64,000 nucleotides of DNA from Acidipila sp. EB88 (GCF_003858395.1 NZ_QWEV01000005.1:2542001-2606000); one strand, 5' to 3'; counted from the stretch's first letter, positions 42,997-51,420 are shown. Made by a program: numbers and translations. The notes: generated by a model from the sequence alone, not told the origin.

Positions 42997-43175
42997 GCTG
43001 CTGTGTGTGTCTCCCTGAACCCAGCAATTTTCCAGCGGCGCACACGCGCACCTCGCCGGAAGCTCGATGCTTCGCCGCTTTTGAGGGAAGAGGACTGAAG
43101 CGCTGGCTTTCCGGTAAGTGTACCGGCTTTTACTCCCATCGAGACCGCGGCCTTGTGCTTTGCCGCGCAGCGCTG

Positions 43176-43562
43176 TTACCAGATGCGGCGCACCCCGAAC
43201 TGGTCGAGTTGCTGGTCCAGGCTCAGCAGCACAAGTTCCTCCAGGATCGCCTGCGCTGCAAGCACGCGGTCAAAGGGGTCACGGTGCTTCGCGTCAAAGC
43301 TCCCGGCCAGCCGAGCCTGCTCGCTGGTGATCGACAGCAGCGAAAATCCCGCATGCTCAAGCTGCTCCTCAAAGCCCTGCAGCAGCGGCTCCGCCACCGG
43401 GAGCTTGCCGAGCCGGTACTTCGTCGCAATCTCCCAACTGGACGCTGCCGACACGTAGACCTGGTTTTGCGGCGCCTCGACCAGCGAGCGCACGGTCTCC
43501 GAAAGGTGAGAAGGGTCAAGCACTGTCCAGAGCAGCGTGTGGGTATCCAGCAGGTACCTCAC
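43176..43562 (-). CDS. vapC: VapC-type PIN-domain toxin ribonuclease
   Basis: A 128-residue PIN-domain protein, probably a metal-dependent RNase that stops growth when its antitoxin is lost. The acidic pocket is intact: Asp6 (LLDTH), Glu44 (SSWEIATK), Asp95 and Asp98 (HRDPFDRVLAAQA). It starts with GTG, overlapping the antitoxin stop by four bases (GTGA), a classical toxin-antitoxin order. It is far from other mobile DNA. Confidence 0.92.
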   Translation of the reverse strand: MRYLLDTHTLLWTVLDPSHLSETVRSLVEAPQNQVYVSAASSWEIATKYRLGKLPVAEPLLQGFEEQLEHAGFSLLSITSEQARLAGSFDAKHRDPFDRVLAAQAILEELVLLSLDQQLDQFGVRRIW

Positions 43563-43801
43563 TCGCCGCCCTCCCAGGCTTTGAGTTCCTCATCTGGCAA
43601 TGATTCCCAAAATTCGGGACCAATAATCGGAGCCTTACCTGCAAGCCAGCCCAGCCGCCGCGGCGCAGCCTTCGCCGGCTTCACCAGCCGCGCCACCGGC
43701 TTCCGCTCCTTGCCGGACGTAATCGTCACCTCTTCCCCCGCCGCGACCTTTGCCAGCAGCTTGGAGAACTGGGTCTTCGCCTCATGCACCGTGTATTCCA
43801 T
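43559..43801 (-). CDS. Phd/YefM-family antitoxin
   Basis: An 80-residue antitoxin. The N-terminal half (YTVHEAKTQFSKLLAKVAAGEEVTITSGKERKPVARLV) is the Phd/YefM DNA-binding fold. The C-terminal half (APIIGPEFWESLPDEELKAWEGGE) is the likely toxin-neutralising tail. The ATG has GAGGAG six bases upstream. A palindrome 14 bases in front of it is the probable autoregulation site. Confidence 0.92.
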   Translation of the reverse strand: MEYTVHEAKTQFSKLLAKVAAGEEVTITSGKERKPVARLVKPAKAAPRRLGWLAGKAPIIGPEFWESLPDEELKAWEGGE

Positions 43802-43814
43802 AGCGCGCTCCTCG

Positions 43815-43833
43815 GTGGACTAACTTAGTCTAC
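43815..43833. promoter_or_regulatory. Palindromic operator of the toxin-antitoxin pair
   Basis: Perfect 13-bp inverted repeat GACTAA-C-TTAGTC (43818-43830) that extends to 19 bases with one mismatch. It is AT-rich against a GC-rich background, sits between 14 and 32 bases upstream of the antitoxin ATG, and would overlap the promoter. Confidence 0.65.
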
Positions 43834-43885
43834 AAGGACACGCGCCGAACCGGACCCAGCAAACTTCGCCCCGGCACAGCAAAAC

Positions 43886-44659
43886 CTAAAACTTGAACCC
43901 CTGCTGCACAGTCCCATCCGCCTTCACCGTGATCGTCGCCGTCTGCTTCCCGGCCTTCTCATGCACGGCCACCAGCGTATACGTCCCCGGCGGCAGTCCC
44001 TTGATCGTGAACCGGCCCTGCGCATCCGTTACCGCGAAGAAGGGGTTCGGCAGGATGTTCACGTATGCATGCATCCACGGGTGGCTGTTGCACCGGACCG
44101 GGATCATTGTCTCCGGCGACGTGAAATAGCGCGTCACCGGGTCCGCATGCGCCTGCTGCGACACGTCAAACGCATTGTTGCCCGGGTGGGTCGGCGACAT
44201 GTGCACGTTGTGCACCGTGTTGTCGGAGTTCAGAAAGTGCACACCCTGCCCCACCATTGCGCCGATCACGTGCGGCTCAAACCGGCATCCCGTCTGGTCC
44301 ATCACCGCGGGCTGCCGCGGGATCGGGTACGCCTTGTTGCCCAGCCCACTCTCGATGTACACCATCACGTTCGCGAGTCCGCCATCATGCACCACGTAGT
44401 CGTCGAACATGCTGGTGGGGCTCATCGCGCACACCGGGTCCTGCGCCATGTCGATCTCGACCGGCTTGGGTGGCGTCTCCGCGTACTGCACCACTCCGGT
44501 CACAACTCCGCCGTGCGCATAGTCGATCTGGGTAAAGTCCTTAGAAGGCCCGAGCGTGCCGGGCTTGCACGCCGCGAGAGGCAGCACCGCCGCGGCGGCA
44601 AGCGCTGCCGCAAGCCAGCCGCGCTGCCATGTATGGAGCCGGTTCGAAACAGGAGACAT
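43886..44659 (-). CDS. Cupredoxin-like lipoprotein with carboxypeptidase-regulatory-like domain
   Basis: A 257-residue lipoprotein with a lipobox LPLAAC at Cys31. The mature part has a cupredoxin-like domain whose possible copper ligands are in VHNVHMSP and RCNSHPWMHAYV (His, Cys, His, Met), and a C-terminal beta-sandwich of the CarboxypepD_reg-like type (FFAVTDAQGRFTIKGLPPGTYTLVAVHEKAGKQTATITV). Similar proteins are found in electron-transfer and methylamine-type clusters, but here it stands next to unrelated genes. Copper binding is inferred from the residues only. Confidence 0.8.
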   Translation of the reverse strand: MSPVSNRLHTWQRGWLAAALAAAAVLPLAACKPGTLGPSKDFTQIDYAHGGVVTGVVQYAETPPKPVEIDMAQDPVCAMSPTSMFDDYVVHDGGLANVMVYIESGLGNKAYPIPRQPAVMDQTGCRFEPHVIGAMVGQGVHFLNSDNTVHNVHMSPTHPGNNAFDVSQQAHADPVTRYFTSPETMIPVRCNSHPWMHAYVNILPNPFFAVTDAQGRFTIKGLPPGTYTLVAVHEKAGKQTATITVKADGTVQQGFKF

Positions 44660-44727
44660 ACAGTTATGCTACGCCCGCGCCGGCGGCCATCCCCCGGGCA
44701 ACGACCCGGGCCGGTTTCACCCGGCGA

Positions 44728-45015
44728 CTAGCGGTCCCGGTACCGGTCGCGGTACACCGTCCGGTGCGTGCCGAACCCGAACACCCCGAACGCCGCCAGC
44801 AGGTGCAGCACAAACCACAGCGAGATGCCCTGGCTGAAGAAGATCATGATCAGCACCAGCAGCCGCGGCAGCACCAGCCAAAGCACGGGGCTCAGCAAGT
44901 CGCCCACCGGCGCCGGCGCCACCGGGAACCGCCAGTGCGACATCCAGCCCAGAAACAGCGCCACACGCGGGAGAAAGAGGCTCAGCACCAGGAACCAGAG
45001 CGGCAGAAAATGCAT
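44728..45015 (-). CDS. Small multi-span membrane protein, 95 residues
   Basis: A hydrophobic 95-residue protein with three helices (LPLWFLVLSLFLPRVALFLGW, LLSPVLWLVLPRLLVLIMIFF, LWFVLHLLAAFGVFGF) and a short basic tail. Family not recognised. The start ATG at 45015 follows the idh stop by 50 bases, so the two may share a transcript. Confidence 0.72.
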   Translation of the reverse strand: MHFLPLWFLVLSLFLPRVALFLGWMSHWRFPVAPAPVGDLLSPVLWLVLPRLLVLIMIFFSQGISLWFVLHLLAAFGVFGFGTHRTVYRDRYRDR

Positions 45016-45065
45016 GGCTTGTGTTGGTCCTCCGACTCACCGTTTGTAGCACGTGTTGTTACCGA

Positions 45066-46079
45066 TCACAGCGCGGCAACAATGGCATCCGCGAACGCGC
45101 TCGTGCCCGAAGTACCCCCGACATCGCGTGTCAGCGTTTTGCCCTCCGCATACACTGCATCGATCGCCCCCTGGATGCTGTCCGCCGTGGCCGTCTCATC
45201 CAGGTGCCGCAGCATCAACACCGCCGACTGCAGCAGCGCCGTCGGGTTGGCCTTGTCCTGCCCCGCGATGTCCGGTGCCGAGCCGTGCACCGCTTCAAAG
45301 ATCGCCGCATGCTCGCCCAGGTTTGCGCCTGGTACCAGCCCCAGGCCGCCCACGAACCCCGAGCACAGGTCGCTCAAGATGTCGCCGTACAGGTTCTCCA
45401 TCACCATCACGTCGTACTGGTACGGGTTGGTCACCAGCTGCATGCAGGCATTGTCCACAATGTGCTCCGCATACTGGATTTCCGGATGATCCTTCGCCAC
45501 CGCCTGCGCGCACTTCAGAAACAGGCCATCGGTGAGCTTCATGATGTTGGCCTTGTGGATCGAGTGCACCTTCTTGCGGCCATGCTTTGCCGCGTACTCA
45601 AACGCAAACTTTGCGATCCGCGTCGAGCCCTTCTCGGTCGTCACCTTGAGCGACGTGCACACCCCCGGCACAATCTCCTGCTCGAGCCCCACGTACAGCC
45701 CCTCGGTGTTCTCGCGCACAATGATCAAATCCACATCCGGGTACTTCGTCTTGAGTCCTGGCAGATTCTTGATCGGGCGAAAGTTCGCATACAGGTCAAA
45801 CTGCTTGCGCAGCGTCACGTTGATGGACTTGAACCCCGAACCAATCGGCGTTGTCACCGGTCCCTTCAGCGCAACCTTGGTGGTGCTCACCGAGTCATAC
45901 AGCGCCTTCGGGATATACTCGCCGGTCTTGGCGAACGCATCGGCCCCGGCATCATGCCGCTCCCAGCTGAACGTGGTGCCGTGCTGCTTGGCTGCGGTCT
46001 CAACAATGCGTACGGTAGCGTCGGTCACTTCAGGACCAATGCCATCGCCGGGGATCAGGGTGATTGTGTGTTGGCTCAT
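45066..46079 (-). CDS. NAD-dependent isocitrate/isopropylmalate dehydrogenase family enzyme
   Basis: A 337-residue beta-decarboxylating dehydrogenase. It begins ITLIPGDGIGPEV and has IIVRENTEGLYVGLE, the metal-binding MVMENLYGDILSDLCSGFVGGLG and EAVHGSAPDIAGQDKANPTALL. This mix is typical of the short, NAD-dependent isocitrate dehydrogenases, and the NTEGLYVG segment favours isocitrate over isopropylmalate; the substrate is not proven. The start at 46079 lies 19 bases after the nrdR stop, so the two genes are probably in one operon. Confidence 0.85.
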   Translation of the reverse strand: MSQHTITLIPGDGIGPEVTDATVRIVETAAKQHGTTFSWERHDAGADAFAKTGEYIPKALYDSVSTTKVALKGPVTTPIGSGFKSINVTLRKQFDLYANFRPIKNLPGLKTKYPDVDLIIVRENTEGLYVGLEQEIVPGVCTSLKVTTEKGSTRIAKFAFEYAAKHGRKKVHSIHKANIMKLTDGLFLKCAQAVAKDHPEIQYAEHIVDNACMQLVTNPYQYDVMVMENLYGDILSDLCSGFVGGLGLVPGANLGEHAAIFEAVHGSAPDIAGQDKANPTALLQSAVLMLRHLDETATADSIQGAIDAVYAEGKTLTRDVGGTSGTSAFADAIVAAL

Positions 46080-46098
46080 AAGTGTTTGGCTGCGGCTC

Positions 46099-46773
46099 CT
46101 ACGCCGGCGTGGCGGCGGTCGCCGCAGGATTCGCTGGCGACTCTGTTTCAGGGGATGGCTGAGAGGACTGGGCCGACTGTGAAGACGGAAGCGAAGAAGC
46201 GGACGCAGGCGTCGCGCCCGGCCGGGGCAGCGCAGAACCCGGCGGCTTCGCAAGCGCAGCATCCCCGCCCCCAGCTTCTTTCACCGCCTTTGAGATCGCA
46301 TCTTTCACCGCATCCGCGGTCGCGGCCTGTACCAGTTGCTCCAGCTCATCGCGAAACTCGGCAGCGTCCTTGAACTCGCGATACACACTCGCAAAGCGGA
46401 TATAGGCAATCGTGTCGAGCTTCTTGAGCCCATCCATGATCAGCTCGCCCAGCTCTGCGGTGGAGCGCTCGCGGTCCGGCGCTTCGCTCAGGTACGCCTC
46501 GGCGGCATCGGCAACCTGCTCCAGTTGGCGCATCGCAATGGGCCGCTTCTCGCACGCATGCTGCAGCCCGGTCAGCATCTTCTGCCGGTCAAACTTTTCG
46601 CGGCGTCCATCTTTCTTAACCACCATGTACGGGATCTCGTCGATCCGCTCATACGTGGTGAAACGCTTGTTGCATCGGTCGCACTCCCGGCGTCTGCGCA
46701 CCGCGGCGGACTCTTCGATCTCTCGCGAATCCACGACACGATCCTGTGCGAAACCGCAGAAAGGGCACTTCAT
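46099..46773 (-). CDS. nrdR: Transcriptional repressor NrdR
   Basis: Controls ribonucleotide reductase genes in response to nucleotide levels. The N-terminal zinc ribbon (Cys3, Cys6, Cys31, Cys34 in MKCPFCGFAQ and CDRCNKRF) is followed by an ATP-cone domain (VVKKDGRREKFDRQKMLTGLQHACEKRP). At 224 residues it is about 70 longer than usual because of a low-complexity Ala/Ser/Pro tail beyond residue 155. It is upstream of the isocitrate-type dehydrogenase. Two inverted repeats occupy its upstream gap. Confidence 0.93.
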   Translation of the reverse strand: MKCPFCGFAQDRVVDSREIEESAAVRRRRECDRCNKRFTTYERIDEIPYMVVKKDGRREKFDRQKMLTGLQHACEKRPIAMRQLEQVADAAEAYLSEAPDRERSTAELGELIMDGLKKLDTIAYIRFASVYREFKDAAEFRDELEQLVQAATADAVKDAISKAVKEAGGGDAALAKPPGSALPRPGATPASASSLPSSQSAQSSQPSPETESPANPAATAATPA

Positions 46774-46805
46774 AGTCAGTGCCGCTTATCTTACCGCACG
46801 CGACA

Positions 46806-46841
46806 CCAGGACGTTGTTGCCACCGTCCGCAACAACACTGG
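46806..46841. promoter_or_regulatory. Stem-loop upstream of nrdR
   Basis: GTTGTTGC (46813-46820) pairs with GCAACAAC (46829-46836), extended by CCAG/CTGG at the ends. It lies 33-68 bases upstream of the nrdR start and may be a terminator for the gene at 46906 or an operator. Confidence 0.45.
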
Positions 46842-46845
46842 CGCA

Positions 46846-46869
46846 CCACGTCTCGAATTCGAGACGTGG
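46846..46869. repeat. 24-bp perfect palindrome (second repeat family, copy 1)
   Basis: Two 12-base arms, CCACGTCTCGAA and its exact complement, meeting at a GAATTC core. A looser relative is at 61768-61793. Could be a dispersed repeat or a binding site. Confidence 0.65.
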
Positions 46870-46905
46870 GTACCACCAGACCCGGCATCCGCACCCTCGA
46901 CCCGC

Positions 46906-47391
46906 CTACAACCGCTTCCGCACCGCACGCCGCACCAGCTCCACCGATACCCCATACACCAGGTGCGTAAACCACTCACTCACCCGCTCCTGCGCCGGCT
47001 GCTCCGCCACCGGTTCCACCAGCCCGGTACGCGGCAGCAGTCCCTCATGCATCATCCGGTTCACCGCCAGCCCAAACGCCGCGCCGCGCCAAGCCGTGGT
47101 GCGCGGCTGGTACTCCGCCGCCAGCCCATACAGCCCGCCGGTCAGCGTCCCGAAGCCCCAGTGCAGGCTCTCCGTCGCAACCTTCTTGGCCGTGCCTTCA
47201 AGCGGCACATCGGCAGCGCTGGCGGCGCGCTCCACCACCAGCTTCGGCGGAGGCTCCTGCCCTTGGGTGCGCGGCGGCACCAGCTTCTCGGCCAGCGTCT
47301 TGGTGGCTGACCCAACCAGCCCGCCCGCCAGCCCGGCAAGCAGCGCTTTATGAAACGAAGGAGGCACGTGTTGCGAGGGTGTCTTGCTCAT
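46906..47391 (-). CDS. DUF1440/YagU-like membrane protein
   Basis: A 161-residue protein with three or so weak helices (ALLAGLAGGLVGSATKTLAEKLVPPR; LHWGFGTLTGGLYGLAAEYQ; GAAFGLAVNRMMHEGLLPRTGL). The layout GLAGG.VG...K...E...P.R followed by HWGFGT..GGLYG fits DUF1440, a family of inner-membrane proteins of unknown role (YagU is linked to acid survival in E. coli). The start ATG 47391 begins the conserved domain; a longer frame upstream lacks a good ribosome site. Confidence 0.78.
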   Translation of the reverse strand: MSKTPSQHVPPSFHKALLAGLAGGLVGSATKTLAEKLVPPRTQGQEPPPKLVVERAASAADVPLEGTAKKVATESLHWGFGTLTGGLYGLAAEYQPRTTAWRGAAFGLAVNRMMHEGLLPRTGLVEPVAEQPAQERVSEWFTHLVYGVSVELVRRAVRKRL

Positions 47392-47600
47392 GCTCTGTCT
47401 GATGCGGCTTGTTGCTCCACAGAAAAGCTCGCCCGGTATCCACTCCAACCCGCTGGCAACGCCACACCGCCCACCCGAATCCTATCTATCAAGTCGCGGG
47501 GCAAGGACCCTATGGCCGACCCGGTACTTCGATGCGTGCGCACCACGTGTCTTACTGGCGACGCTTGTTCCGGCCCCGCCGACCCACCCACAAGACTTCT

Positions 47601-47644
47601 CAGCAACAGAAAAGCGACCCTGCAGGGTCGCTTTTCTGTTGCTG
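47601..47644. terminator. Perfect 44-bp palindromic terminator
   Basis: Arms of 22 bases with no mismatch: CAGCAACAGAAAAGCGACCC and TG, then their complement, centred between 47622 and 47623. It lies 16 bases after the flippase-like gene's stop codon and reads AAAAG...CTTTT in both directions. Confidence 0.92.
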
Positions 47645-47659
47645 CACCCACACCGGCAC

Positions 47660-48751
47660 TTACGCCTCAGGCACAAACTCCGGCTTCACCGGCTGGTCCA
47701 GCGTCTCTGCCGCTGTCTCGCTCTCCTCGGTCAGCTTCTTCAGCGACACGTGCTCAAACCGCGACCACACCAGCCCTACCGGGATGATGCTCATAAACGT
47801 CACCACCAGCAGCATCGCCGCCGCACCCAGCGCCGGTTCCGGCGCCACGTTGAAGAAGCTCTGCATCGCCTTGGCCACGATGCCGATCTGCGTAAACCAC
47901 CCGATGATCGGCAACTGGATCAGCGACCCCGCGGTGCTGGTCGCCATCAGCAGCATGCAGCGCGACAGCGTCATGTGCGCCAGCTCCGCCGACGCCGTAA
48001 ACGCCCGCAGCGTCTCCAGGTACGAGTACGCAATCATCATCCACATCACCAGCGACAGCACCAGCGCCTGCACAAAGCCGCCAAACGAGTTGATCGCGTT
48101 CAGACCTTCCCGGAACACCAGGATCTTCTCGCGCACACTCGCACCCAGCTTCGGGGAAAGCGAACCCACGCTGCGTCCCATGAGCTCCGCCACCTGCTTG
48201 CCCGCAGCCCGCACAAACACTGCAAAGCCCACAAACACGATCACCACCGCCAGCGCCAGCAGCGCCGTGTGGTTGATCCGGTCCGCATGCGGCAGCGTGT
48301 GACGATCCGGCGCGAACAGCAGCACCAGCGCGAAAATCAGCGCCACCGAGCCCATGTCGAACATGCGCTCCACCGTGTACACCGCCACCTGCGCGGTCAA
48401 CGGAATGTTGGTCCTGCGAGCCACCAGGTATGGCCGCACCAGGTCGGCCAGCCGCCCGAACAGCGCCACCGCCGTAAAGCCGATCACCTGCGTGCCCAGC
48501 AGCGACACGCCACTCACCCGCTTGGTCGGCCGCAGCAGCGCCGCCCAGCGAACCGCACGGATCACGTAGCCGCCCCAGATCAGCAGCACTCCCACCCCGA
48601 ACAGCTTCCAGTCCGCCAGCCGTAGCTGGTTCACAAAGGTGCCCCAGTCAAAATGAATGCGGCCCCGCAGCAGGAAAACGCCCACTGCCAGAATCACCAG
48701 CACCGCAATGCCGAGTGTGGTGCGGTTGGGTCCCTTGCTTTTCTCTTTCAA
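47660..48751 (-). CDS. Lysylphosphatidylglycerol-synthase-like flippase-domain membrane protein
   Basis: A 363-residue integral membrane protein with about eight helices. The conserved segments GYVIRAVRWAALLRP, GFTAVALFGRLADLVRPYLVARR and the later SLIQLPIIGWFTQIGIVAKAM fit the AglD/LPG-synthase transmembrane domain, which moves lipid-linked sugars or lipids across the membrane. It lacks the soluble synthase domain. The start is a TTG at 48751 with AGGAG eight bases away. The C-terminal tail is acidic. Partner enzymes are not adjacent. Confidence 0.85.
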   Translation of the reverse strand: MKEKSKGPNRTTLGIAVLVILAVGVFLLRGRIHFDWGTFVNQLRLADWKLFGVGVLLIWGGYVIRAVRWAALLRPTKRVSGVSLLGTQVIGFTAVALFGRLADLVRPYLVARRTNIPLTAQVAVYTVERMFDMGSVALIFALVLLFAPDRHTLPHADRINHTALLALAVVIVFVGFAVFVRAAGKQVAELMGRSVGSLSPKLGASVREKILVFREGLNAINSFGGFVQALVLSLVMWMMIAYSYLETLRAFTASAELAHMTLSRCMLLMATSTAGSLIQLPIIGWFTQIGIVAKAMQSFFNVAPEPALGAAAMLLVVTFMSIIPVGLVWSRFEHVSLKKLTEESETAAETLDQPVKPEFVPEA

Positions 48752-48909
48752 CGCTGGTTCTCCTGCGAAACATTGTGGCGCATGGTGCTCTGCCTTGGCT
48801 CAAGCTGTAGTGGACGCCCGGACTCGGAGCGGCGCTTGCAGACCGGACTCGCGAACCGGCGCAAAGTCCTGGCTCGAAGCTGATCCTCAAAGCTCCCGGC
48901 GGCGCGAGG

Positions 48910-49674
48910 TCAAGGCTTGGTGACGCGCACGGCAGCCGCAAGCGTCATCGCCTGGCGAGCGGCGTAGCGCTGGTTAAATTCATGAATGATCCGGGCAACA
49001 TAGGCCCGTGTCTCGCGATAAGGTGGCACCCCGTGCCAGCGGTCCACCGCACCCGGTCCGGCGTTGTAAGCTGCCAGCGCGTAGGCCAGGTTCTCGTGGT
49101 ATCGCTGCAGCAGCGAGCCTAGGTACGCCGCGCCTCCGCCTACGTTCTCGGCGGGCGCAAAGCTGTCATGCACGCCAAGCGCCGCGGCGGTACCCGGCAT
49201 CAGCTGCATCAGCCCTTCGGCGCCGGCGTGCGACCGCGCATGCACCCGGCCATTGCTCTCGGCATGCACCACGCTGGCCAGCAGGTCTACGTCGAGGTCA
49301 TGCGCAGCGCCTGCTCCTGCCAGTACCTCGTGCAGTTCCGCGCCGGTCAGGTTTTCGGGTGTTTTTGGGGGTGTCCCGCCCGCCTGCTGCGCCGCAACAA
49401 CCAGCGGCGTCGTGCTCGCCGCTTGCGCCGGCACCATCGGGGTAAAGGCTTCGGCGGCAACGATATCGTCGGTACGCACTTCCACGTAGTCCGCCGCCAC
49501 CTGGTCAAGGTACAAGCGAGTGCGCTCACCCTCCACCACGCGGTGATCGCAGACCAGGTCATACCCGTTCCGCAGCGTAATGTGTTCGGCCGCCAGCGCC
49601 GCCGGGGCAATCAGGGCGGGCAGCGCCGTCGCCAGCAGGGCGACCCGGTACGGGGCATGGAACAGGGAGAGCAT
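48910..49674 (-). CDS. Lytic transglycosylase (SLT domain)
   Basis: A 254-residue exported murein hydrolase. Residues 1-28 form a signal peptide ending ALAA. Residues about 30-110 are a beta-rich segment, and the SLT domain follows with catalytic Glu in HAESNGR, then SHAGAEGLMQLMP, NVGGGAAYLGSLL and YALAAYNAGPGAV. It should cut glycan strands between MurNAc and GlcNAc. The signal-peptide ATG at 49674 is preferred over longer frames. Confidence 0.92.
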   Translation of the reverse strand: MLSLFHAPYRVALLATALPALIAPAALAAEHITLRNGYDLVCDHRVVEGERTRLYLDQVAADYVEVRTDDIVAAEAFTPMVPAQAASTTPLVVAAQQAGGTPPKTPENLTGAELHEVLAGAGAAHDLDVDLLASVVHAESNGRVHARSHAGAEGLMQLMPGTAAALGVHDSFAPAENVGGGAAYLGSLLQRYHENLAYALAAYNAGPGAVDRWHGVPPYRETRAYVARIIHEFNQRYAARQAMTLAAAVRVTKP

Positions 49675-49839
49675 TGGGCAAAGCCTACCACGGTGCCGGG
49701 TAGTATTTCGGGGAGGCGCGCCCATCCCCAACCCGGCGGTCACACCGCGCGCACCACCCGGCGCACCCACTGCAACCAGGCCGAGTCTCCCCCCGCTTGC
49801 ATCACCGTGGCCCGGCCCACTCTCGGCTGTTCGTCCCGG

Positions 49840-50529
49840 CTAGCCCACCGACTCGGCTGCAAGCGCGATGATGTCCGCCACGGCCTGCGGATGGGACAGG
49901 AACGGGCAATGGCTCGACGGAACCGAGTGCACCGTCGCCTGCATGCGCTCGGCCAGGAACTGCTGCGCGGGCGGCGGAATCATCTGGTCCTCCGTGCAGA
50001 CCAGGTACCAGGAGGGAATCGTCGCCCACGCCGGGGTACCCTGTTTTTCTTCAAAGGCAGCCACGCTGAGCGGTTTCTGCACCGCGGCCAGCACCGCCGC
50101 CTCGTCGTCGGTGGCATCGCCCGCAAACACCTTGTGAAGTTGCTCCCGCTCAATCCACAGGAAGCCATGGGCATCCGGTTTCACAGCCGCGGCACCGGGC
50201 GGCGGCGGTCCCTGGCTCGCAAGCGACGCCAGGCTTTCCCCTTCGGCCAGCCCGAAGGCGGTGACGTACACCAGGGCCTTCACCTGCGGCGTCGCCGTGG
50301 CCGCCCCGGTAATCACCGCGCCTCCGTACGAGTGCCCAACCAGCACGGTTGGTTCTGCCTGCTCAGCCAGCAGCCGCTGCGTCACTGCTATGTCCTCCGC
50401 CAGCGACACAAGCGGAATCTGCGCCGCCGTCACCGTGTAGCCCTTGGCTTGCAGCAACAGAATGACCTTGCTCCAGCACGAGCCATCGGCCCAGGCTCCG
50501 TGTACCAACAGGATGTTTGCTTTGCTCAC
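49840..50529 (-). CDS. Alpha/beta hydrolase, cytoplasmic member of a sister pair
   Basis: A 229-residue esterase-like hydrolase. It opens NILLVHGAWADGSCWSKVI with the oxyanion HGAW loop, has nucleophile Ser in VGHSYGGAV, and a C-terminal His near PSSHCPFLSHP. This is the EstC / salicylate-esterase-like branch. No ATG precedes the fold; a GTG at 50529 four bases after GGAGG is the start. The next gene is a close copy with a signal peptide. Confidence 0.87.
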   Translation of the reverse strand: MSKANILLVHGAWADGSCWSKVILLLQAKGYTVTAAQIPLVSLAEDIAVTQRLLAEQAEPTVLVGHSYGGAVITGAATATPQVKALVYVTAFGLAEGESLASLASQGPPPPGAAAVKPDAHGFLWIEREQLHKVFAGDATDDEAAVLAAVQKPLSVAAFEEKQGTPAWATIPSWYLVCTEDQMIPPPAQQFLAERMQATVHSVPSSHCPFLSHPQAVADIIALAAESVG

Positions 50530-50613
50530 ACTTCCTCCATTGCGTTGTTGTGGAGATCCCTTGTTCCATGGCAGCCCCTGCCTGCGGGTTGCTAACAACG
50601 AGCACGCCGCCCA

Positions 50614-51420
50614 CTAGTTCCCGGTGGCTGTTGGGGCTGTGCCCCGGCCGCCGGCGGCCTGCCCGATAAAGTCGGCCACGTCGTTCGGCTTGGAAAGCAT
50701 GGGCACGTGGCTCGTCGGCAGCGTCAACACCGTGGCATGCATGCGCTTGGCCGTGGCCTGTTCCTGGTCCGGCGAGATCATGCGATCGTGCGTTGCCACC
50801 ACAAACCAGCTCGGCTTTTCGTGCCACGCAGCCGTGGTGATCGACGCGCCCAGCACCGCTCCCTGCGTCGGCGTCTCCGTCGCCAGCAGGATGGCCTTCT
50901 CCGCCTCCGGCAGGTCCTGGGCGAAATCCTCAAGCACTCCCGTGGGCGTCAACACCAGGAAGCCGTCTTCAATCGGGCGCAGCTCGCTCACGCCAGGCGT
51001 CGGCCCGTACGACTTGCCCAGGCTGCCCGACGACTCGCCGGCGTCCGGCGCAAACGCCGCCACGTACACCAGCCCTGCCACCTTGGCATTGTTGCCGGCT
51101 TCCGTGATCACCGCTCCGCCATACGAGTGGCCCACCAGCAGCACCGGGCCATCCTGCGCGTCGATGATGCGCCGGGTCGCCGCCACATCGTCCGCAAACG
51201 AGGTCAACGGGTTCTGCACGCACACCACGTGCAGCCCTTTCGCCTCCAGCAACGGCACAAGCTTTGACCAGCTCGATCCATCGGCCCATGCGCCGTGCAC
51301 CAGCACGACGTTCTTGATGGGAGTCGCTGCCCAGGCGCGTGCTGGAGCAAACGATGGCACAGCGAACGGGAAGAGCACGATCGCGCGGCTGAGGACGAAC
51401 AACACGGAGCGGAGCGGCAT
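50614..51420 (-). CDS. Alpha/beta hydrolase, exported member of a sister pair
   Basis: A 268-residue hydrolase with a signal peptide (VLSRAIVLFPFAVPSFAPARAWAA) and the same core as its neighbour: NVVLVHGAWADGSSWSKLVPLLEAKG, nucleophile Ser in VGHSYGGAVI and a final His in TSHVPMLSKP. The two genes are 84 bases apart on one strand. The duplicate acts outside the cytoplasm; the substrate of either is unknown. Confidence 0.87.
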   Translation of the reverse strand: MPLRSVLFVLSRAIVLFPFAVPSFAPARAWAATPIKNVVLVHGAWADGSSWSKLVPLLEAKGLHVVCVQNPLTSFADDVAATRRIIDAQDGPVLLVGHSYGGAVITEAGNNAKVAGLVYVAAFAPDAGESSGSLGKSYGPTPGVSELRPIEDGFLVLTPTGVLEDFAQDLPEAEKAILLATETPTQGAVLGASITTAAWHEKPSWFVVATHDRMISPDQEQATAKRMHATVLTLPTSHVPMLSKPNDVADFIGQAAGGRGTAPTATGN

